Below, piece by piece: positions 59,856-64,000 of a stretch of DNA of 64,000 bases. Origin of the DNA: Natronococcus roseus (GTDB taxonomy: Archaea > Halobacteriota > Halobacteria > Halobacteriales > Natrialbaceae). The position numbers and the translations under genes are program-made. Location: positions 310,001 through 374,000 of the forward strand of contig NZ_JBHLJR010000006.1 in the NCBI RefSeq assembly GCF_043677095.1. Direction: 5' to 3'. Within the stretch, counting starts at the first letter, position 1. The number at the start of each line of letters is the position of its first letter. A model generated the notes under the pieces. It was not told the origin of the DNA. It saw nothing but the letters and a program-made list of their open reading frames with translations, and did no database searches.

Positions 59856-60040
59856 AAGGCAAGCAGGGGGATCCCGAACGTCACCAGGAGCCCAACCAGC
59901 GCGACGACGAAGCCGATCCCGACGTCGCGTGCGGTGTACTCACCCATCGGTGCGGTGGTCCGTTCGGCCTCGAGGTCGTGGCCGACGTCGGCTCCCGAGT
60001 CGTGATCAACCGCCGGATCTGTCTCGCTGTCGTCTGCCAT
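59852..60040 (-). CDS. Small single-span membrane protein
   Basis: 62 residues: a charged, acidic N-terminal half and one C-terminal membrane helix (VGIGFVVALVGLLVTFGIPL, about 40-59). A common kind of small haloarchaeal protein (DUF7550-like, from memory). Tail-to-tail overlap of four bases with the RHH gene. Function unknown. Confidence 0.7.
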   Translation of the reverse strand: MADDSETDPAVDHDSGADVGHDLEAERTTAPMGEYTARDVGIGFVVALVGLLVTFGIPLLAF

Positions 60041-60156
60041 ACTCGCGTTTACTCGAGTCGGCTTCTTAAAGACACCTACACGCGCCGACGACGAAGAGCG
60101 GTGACTGCCCGATCCAGACGGCTTTACTACCCGGGGTGCCAACCCTCGCACAACGA

Positions 60157-60975
60157 ATGACCCTGACCAAACGCGTCATCCCGTGTATCGACGTCGACCT
60201 CGACGAGGACGGGAACCCGGCGGTGTACACCGGCGTCCACTTCGAGGACCTCGAGTACACCGGCGACCCCGTCGAGATGGCCAAGGCGTACAACGAGTCC
60301 GGCGCCGACGAGTTCGTCTTTCTGGACATCACGGCGTCGGCGGAGGGCCGCGAGACGATGCTCGACGTCGTCAACGACGTCGCCGACGAAGTGTTCATTC
60401 CCCTCACCGTCGGCGGAGGAATCCGCACGACCGACGACATCAAGGAGACGCTGCGGGCGGGGGCCGACAAGGTCTCGATCACCACCGGCGCCCTCGAGCG
60501 ACCGGAACTCATCACCGAGGGCGCCCGCGCCTTCGGCAGCCAGTGTATCGTCATCAGCGTCGACGCCAGACGGCGGTTCGACGAGGACGGCGAGCACTAC
60601 GTCGAGGTCGACGGCGAGTCGTGCTGGTTCGAGTGTACGAAAAAGGGCGGTCGCGAGGGAACCGGGATCGACGTCCTCGAGTGGGCCGCCGAGGCCGAAG
60701 AGCGGGGTGCCGGCGAGCTGTTCGTCAACTCGATCGACAAGGACGGCACCAAGAACGGCTACGACGTGCCGCTGACGAAGGCCGTCTGTGACACCGTCGA
60801 CACCCCCGTCATCGCCTCCTCGGGCTGTGGCGGCCCCGAGGACATGTACGAGGTGTTCACCGAGGCCGACGCCGACGCGGGGCTGGCGGCCTCGATCTTC
60901 CACTTCGACGAGTACTCGATCGAGGACACGAAGGAGTACCTGGACGAGCGCGGCGTTCCGGTCCGACTCGAGTAG
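60157..60975 (+). CDS. hisF: Imidazole glycerol phosphate synthase cyclase subunit
   Basis: 272 residues, TIM barrel. Catalytic Asp12 (CIDVDL) and Asp136 (VISVDARR) and the phosphate-binding VGGGIRTTDD are present. With HisH it makes IGP and AICAR in histidine synthesis. An extra acidic loop (RRFDEDGEHYVEVDGES) lengthens it relative to bacterial HisF. A TATA-like CTTTACTAC about 30 bases upstream of the ATG gives a leaderless message. No other his gene is nearby. Its stop codon abuts the convergent PPOX gene with no gap. Confidence 0.97.
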   Translation: MTLTKRVIPCIDVDLDEDGNPAVYTGVHFEDLEYTGDPVEMAKAYNESGADEFVFLDITASAEGRETMLDVVNDVADEVFIPLTVGGGIRTTDDIKETLRAGADKVSITTGALERPELITEGARAFGSQCIVISVDARRRFDEDGEHYVEVDGESCWFECTKKGGREGTGIDVLEWAAEAEERGAGELFVNSIDKDGTKNGYDVPLTKAVCDTVDTPVIASSGCGGPEDMYEVFTEADADAGLAASIFHFDEYSIEDTKEYLDERGVPVRLE

Positions 60976-61404
60976 CTACGGAACCCCGTCGAGGCTCCCC
61001 CACGAGACCGTCGAACCGATCTCGATCTCGAGGACGGGTCGTCCGGAGAGGTCGTGGTCGGCGTACTGATCGTACTTCTCCGTCAGGGCCCGGACGGCCT
61101 CGCCGTGAGACGTCGCGTCCGACTCGAGGACCGTCGCTCGGCCCCGGACCTGTACCCACCCGAGCCGCGCCCAGTCCTCGACGTACCGGTCGACAACCAC
61201 CGCGACCCGCGGGTTCGACCTGACGTTTCGAACGCGACGGAGCTCTCGGGTCGATTTCGGCTTCTCGTCGACCGCGGAGACGAGTCGCGACCCGTCGGGA
61301 AGGGCATAACAGATCGGGACGACGTGGGGTCGGGCCCCGTCGTCGACCGTCGCCAGCCGTCCGACGCGGGCGCGCTCGAGGAACGCCCGTTCCGTCGGTT
61401 GCAT
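60976..61404 (-). CDS. Pyridoxamine 5'-phosphate oxidase-fold flavoprotein (PPOX, F420-linked type)
   Basis: 142 residues. FLERARVGRLATVDDGARPH and PICYALPDGSRLVSAVDEKP, then the VRNVRSNPRVAVVVDRY motif, match the PPOX class F420/FMN-dependent group rather than PdxH. Such proteins reduce or bind heme, biliverdin or small quinone-like compounds with F420 or FMN. ATG at 61404. Ends exactly where hisF ends on the other strand. Confidence 0.82.
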   Translation of the reverse strand: MQPTERAFLERARVGRLATVDDGARPHVVPICYALPDGSRLVSAVDEKPKSTRELRRVRNVRSNPRVAVVVDRYVEDWARLGWVQVRGRATVLESDATSHGEAVRALTEKYDQYADHDLSGRPVLEIEIGSTVSWGSLDGVP

Positions 61405-61532
61405 ACGCCGAGGACGGCGGCGAGCGCCGAAAGGCTGTTCCCGCGCTGCGAGCACACGGATGCGATGGCGGTCCCGAGCGAAGACCTCGCGATCCAGTAC
61501 GCTTATCTCGTCGCGGTCGTGCCCTTCTACCA

Positions 61533-62360
61533 GTGAAGTGGCGGTGTACCTGGTGTGGGGAACCACACGAAGCGAACGACCCCCCGTGTCGCGAGTGCGG
61601 ACACAACAGCTTCGAGAAGGCGGTCGTCCGGGAAGGCGAAGAGGAGTCGCCGCGAACGGAAACGGTCGACACCGGAACGACCTACGTCTGGCGCTGTCAG
61701 AACTGCGGTCGGGACCACGTCAAGAACAATCCGCCGTGTTCGCGCTGTAACGGTCACGACCTCGAGAAAGTCGAACAGCGCTACGACGGCGTCGACCGCG
61801 ATCTCGACGTCCCCGGCTGGCTCGACGTGGCGAAACCCTACCTGCCGGTGTTCGCCGTGATCGGCGTCGTCGTCCTGCTCTTTGCGACGGGGATCATCTC
61901 GCCGTCGGTGCTGCCGGGGATCGGCTCGCCCTCGCCGCCCGACGCGCCCGGCGAGGGTACCGAGGCGGCCGGGATCGACCTCGAGGAGACCGAACTCGCG
62001 GTCCACGAGCGACTCGAGGCCGAACGAACCGACGGCTCGAGCGCGTACGACGACGATCTCGCGGCGTTCGCGGAGTACCAGAATCGGGCGTTCGTCGCGA
62101 GCGAGTACGACGACGCCGAGCCGAGCCCCGCCGATCCCGGGGAGTTCGGGGTCGACTGCGAGGCGGAGTTCGTCGGCGTCCAGTTCGCACTCGAGTCTCC
62201 GGTCGACGACTACGACGACGAGGCCGCGCTCGCCGACGACGTCGCGGCCGCGCTGGCGGGAGCGGACGACGGCGACGCGATCCTGGCCGGGCCACCTGGT
62301 GAGGGGCTCGACGTCCACGTCGTCGACGGGACGATTCACGTCGTCTACGCCGCCTGCTGA
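61533..62360 (+). CDS. Double zinc-ribbon protein with one membrane helix and an outer CAP-like region
   Basis: 275 residues. Two zinc ribbons at the N-terminus: CTWC...CREC (about 5-23) and CQNC...CSRC (about 55-72). A basic-flanked membrane helix follows (about 103-123, LPVFAVIGVVVLLFATGI). The remaining 150 residues lie on the other side, are acidic and contain ELAVHERLEAERT with no catalytic motif beyond a resemblance to small SCP/CAP-type starts. I cannot name a function; it is probably a signalling or scaffold protein of the membrane. Confidence 0.7.
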   Translation: MKWRCTWCGEPHEANDPPCRECGHNSFEKAVVREGEEESPRTETVDTGTTYVWRCQNCGRDHVKNNPPCSRCNGHDLEKVEQRYDGVDRDLDVPGWLDVAKPYLPVFAVIGVVVLLFATGIISPSVLPGIGSPSPPDAPGEGTEAAGIDLEETELAVHERLEAERTDGSSAYDDDLAAFAEYQNRAFVASEYDDAEPSPADPGEFGVDCEAEFVGVQFALESPVDDYDDEAALADDVAAALAGADDGDAILAGPPGEGLDVHVVDGTIHVVYAAC

Positions 62361-62417
62361 TCGAACGCGTAGCTCCCCGTTCGGAAACAGTACCGAAGAG
62401 AGCAGTCGAAAACCGGT

Positions 62418-62702
62418 CTACGCGGCCGATTCGAACGCGTCGCGAAACGCCGTCGTCTTCTCCCGGACGTCGGTCGCGCCCGCCTCGAGCGCCTCGAGGG
62501 GGTCGACGCCGCCCTCGGTCTTGATCGTCAGGATCGGCTCGGTCTGGCCGCCCGACTGTTCGGGGTTGACGTCGTAGGTCGCCGCGGCGATGTCCTCGCG
62601 CTCGAGGAGCGTCCCCTTCAGCACGTTCATGAAGGTGTGGTCCTCGCCGGCGATCTCGATCGAGAGTTCGTTCTCACTGCTCTCGGTGACCCGCAGTTCC
62701 AT
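62418..62702 (-). CDS. rpoL: RNA polymerase subunit Rpo11 (L)
   Basis: 94 residues. TFMNVLKGTLLEREDIAAATYD and the C-terminal helix correspond to archaeal RpoL/eukaryal RPB11, which dimerises with RpoD to nucleate polymerase assembly. Full length. A single gene on the minus strand, with its 5' side facing the rhomboid gene. Confidence 0.95.
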   Translation of the reverse strand: MELRVTESSENELSIEIAGEDHTFMNVLKGTLLEREDIAAATYDVNPEQSGGQTEPILTIKTEGGVDPLEALEAGATDVREKTTAFRDAFESAA

Positions 62703-62794
62703 ACCCGCCAGTGGGGCCGTCGGGCGCTTGTACCTTTCCTTTTCGACCCCCGCGCGGCAGCAATTCCTATACGGGTTCGGTCGAACCAGAGAAT

Positions 62795-64000
62795 ATGGAT
62801 CCGATCGCGGTCGGCTTCGGACTCGTCGTGCTGGCGACGCTGCTGGGTTCGGTGGCGGTCGTCAGACGGCTCTACCGCCCGGAGCGGCCCTGGGGCGAGG
62901 CCGCACGGGCCCGATTCGTCTGGGGCGTTCCCTGGGGGTCGGTCGTCGTCCTCGTCGGCGTCTGCTGTGGCTACCTGTTCGTCCAGGACGGGATCACCGA
63001 CTTCGCCGATCCCGTCACGATCCCTTACCGCGCCTGGTCGTACTTCGCCCCGCTGGGGATGCTCACCGCGTCCTTTTCCCACGCCGGCCCGAGCCACCTG
63101 CTGGGGAACCTGGCCGGGGCCGCGGTCGTCGCGCCGATCGCCGAGTACGCCTGGGGACACTACCCGGACGACGAGCGGGACTCGCGGCTGGCCGACCCTC
63201 GAGTGCGCGCGCTGGTCGTGTTCCCCCTCGTCGTCGTCGCCGTCGGACTGGCGACCAGCCTCTTCGCGCTCGGCCCGGTGATCGGCTTCTCGGGGATCGT
63301 CTTCGCGTTCGCCGGCTTCGCGATCGTCCACTACCCGATCGCGACCCTGATCGGGACGGTCGGCCTGCAGGGAGCGCTGCTGACGGTGTTGCAGGCCCTC
63401 CAGAGCCCGATCACCGTCCACATCGTCGAGGCGAGCCCCCCGGAGCCGCCGTCGTGGGCGACGATCGCCATCCAGGGCCACGGCCTCGGCTTCTTCATCG
63501 GCATCGTTCTCGGTGTGTTGGTACTCGAGCGACGAAGCCGACGGCCGAACCCGTTACACCTCTGGCTGGCCGTCCTGCTGTTCGGCTTCGGCAAGTCGCT
63601 GTGGGCGATCTACTGGTTCGGCGGCGAGAACACGTTCGTCCTGCTGCGTGGGCCCGGGATCGTCGTCGTGGCGATCCTCGCGGTCGTCGTCACGGTCGCG
63701 GTCACCGGCTCCGCGACGCCGCTGCTCCCGCGTCGCCTCCGCCGAAGCGAGGGATCGGTCGACCGAACGACAGCCGACCGCGCGCTCGAGCTGGCCCGCG
63801 ACAGTGCGGACCGGACCGGGGCCCGCCTCGAGCGCGTCGCCGCGATCGCCGGCGGAGGAGCGAACGCCGGGCGTCGACACCACAAGCGGGCGGCGTTTCT
63901 GGCCGTCCTTCTCGTCACCGCCTCGCTGGCGGGGGTCGCCGTCCCGACGAACCTCCTCGTGATCGACGGGGAGACGACCGCCGACGCCGCCGTCGAGATC
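62795..64000 (+). CDS. Rhomboid-family intramembrane serine protease (cut by window edge)
   Basis: Open from ATG 62795 to the right edge (402 codons visible, no stop). HAGPSHLLGN (96-105) gives the oxyanion His and Asn of rhomboids, catalytic S166 lies in IGFSGIVFAF, and the catalytic His229 in IQGHGLGFFIG. There are at least seven to nine membrane segments, longer than minimal bacterial rhomboids, with an added charged region (about 310-355) and a further hydrophobic segment near the edge. It should cleave single-span membrane proteins. TATA-like TTCCTATACG about 30 bases upstream fits a leaderless start. Confidence 0.88.
   Translation, partial: MDPIAVGFGLVVLATLLGSVAVVRRLYRPERPWGEAARARFVWGVPWGSVVVLVGVCCGYLFVQDGITDFADPVTIPYRAWSYFAPLGMLTASFSHAGPSHLLGNLAGAAVVAPIAEYAWGHYPDDERDSRLADPRVRALVVFPLVVVAVGLATSLFALGPVIGFSGIVFAFAGFAIVHYPIATLIGTVGLQGALLTVLQALQSPITVHIVEASPPEPPSWATIAIQGHGLGFFIGIVLGVLVLERRSRRPNPLHLWLAVLLFGFGKSLWAIYWFGGENTFVLLRGPGIVVVAILAVVVTVAVTGSATPLLPRRLRRSEGSVDRTTADRALELARDSADRTGARLERVAAIAGGGANAGRRHHKRAAFLAVLLVTASLAGVAVPTNLLVIDGETTADAAVEI

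Overview
The window comes from an extremely halophilic archaeon (class Halobacteria, most likely a Natrialbales-type genome). DNA is GC-rich, proteins are strongly acidic (Asp/Glu-rich tails on L10, L12 and an Fe-S protein), promoters have haloarchaeal TATA boxes about 26-30 bases upstream of start codons (many leaderless mRNAs), and families such as TFB, HalX, HTH_10/bacterio-opsin activator, the archaeal L1-L10-L12 operon, RpoL, and Tat lipoproteins are present. Genes are tightly packed, often with 4-base ATGA/GTGA overlaps.

Layout. 0-3 kb (minus): glycosyltransferase (cut by the left edge), PTPS-like enzyme, MDR dehydrogenase, CDP-alcohol phosphatidyltransferase and a small membrane protein. 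3.2-5.3 kb: rpl1-rpl10-rpl12 behind a structured leader. 5.4-16.2 kb: TctA-like permease, BtpA, OYE-family oxidoreductase, cupredoxin lipoprotein, MscS channel, thioredoxin-like protein, Lrp regulator plus aminotransferase, GNAT. 16.4-19.8 kb: two FAD amine/amino-acid oxidase-like proteins and an ornithine-cyclodeaminase-like enzyme. 19.9-22.3 kb: a PAS-PAS-GAF pseudo-kinase overlapping tail-to-tail with a HalX receiver protein, both lacking key residues. 22.4-28.8 kb: purL, PHP phosphoesterase plus truncated asparagine-synthetase-like protein, cold-shock protein, cupin, Mrp ATPase. 29.0-33.5 kb: a three-gene membrane redox module (four-cluster Fe-S protein with an internal Tat motif and a 155-residue acidic insertion, NrfD-type membrane subunit, small membrane protein), with an HTH_10 regulator upstream. 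33.6-39.0 kb: epoxide-hydrolase-like protein, tfb, gatC-gatA, winged-helix protein, TANGO2/NRDE protein.

39.1-41.7 kb is a lower-GC island: two sulfur-themed genes (cystathionine gamma-synthase-type PLP enzyme and a MOSC protein) bracketed by inverted copies of a 22-base repeat, with no transposase. 42.0-58.3 kb holds a complete menaquinone gene set (menF, menD, menB, menA, menC, menE, all minus strand), interrupted twice: between menA and menB by a P19-type iron lipoprotein (frameshifted) with a DyP-like peroxidase, and between menB and menD by VapBC, gamma-glutamyltransferase, a DUF7344-type protein and a MEDS/GAF/HTH_10 regulator. The last 6 kb contains a sulfite-oxidase-fold protein, small haloarchaeal proteins, hisF, a PPOX-family flavoprotein, a zinc-ribbon membrane protein, rpoL and a rhomboid protease cut by the right edge.

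No rRNA, tRNA, CRISPR array or intact insertion sequence was seen. The most unusual items are the co-degenerate sensor/receiver pair, the acidic insertion in the Fe-S subunit, the 39-41.7 kb island, a structured element at 24.84-24.90 kb, the frameshift in the iron lipoprotein, and the operator-like repeat covering the vapB promoter. Functional calls are from recognition of family motifs by eye; no database search was possible.
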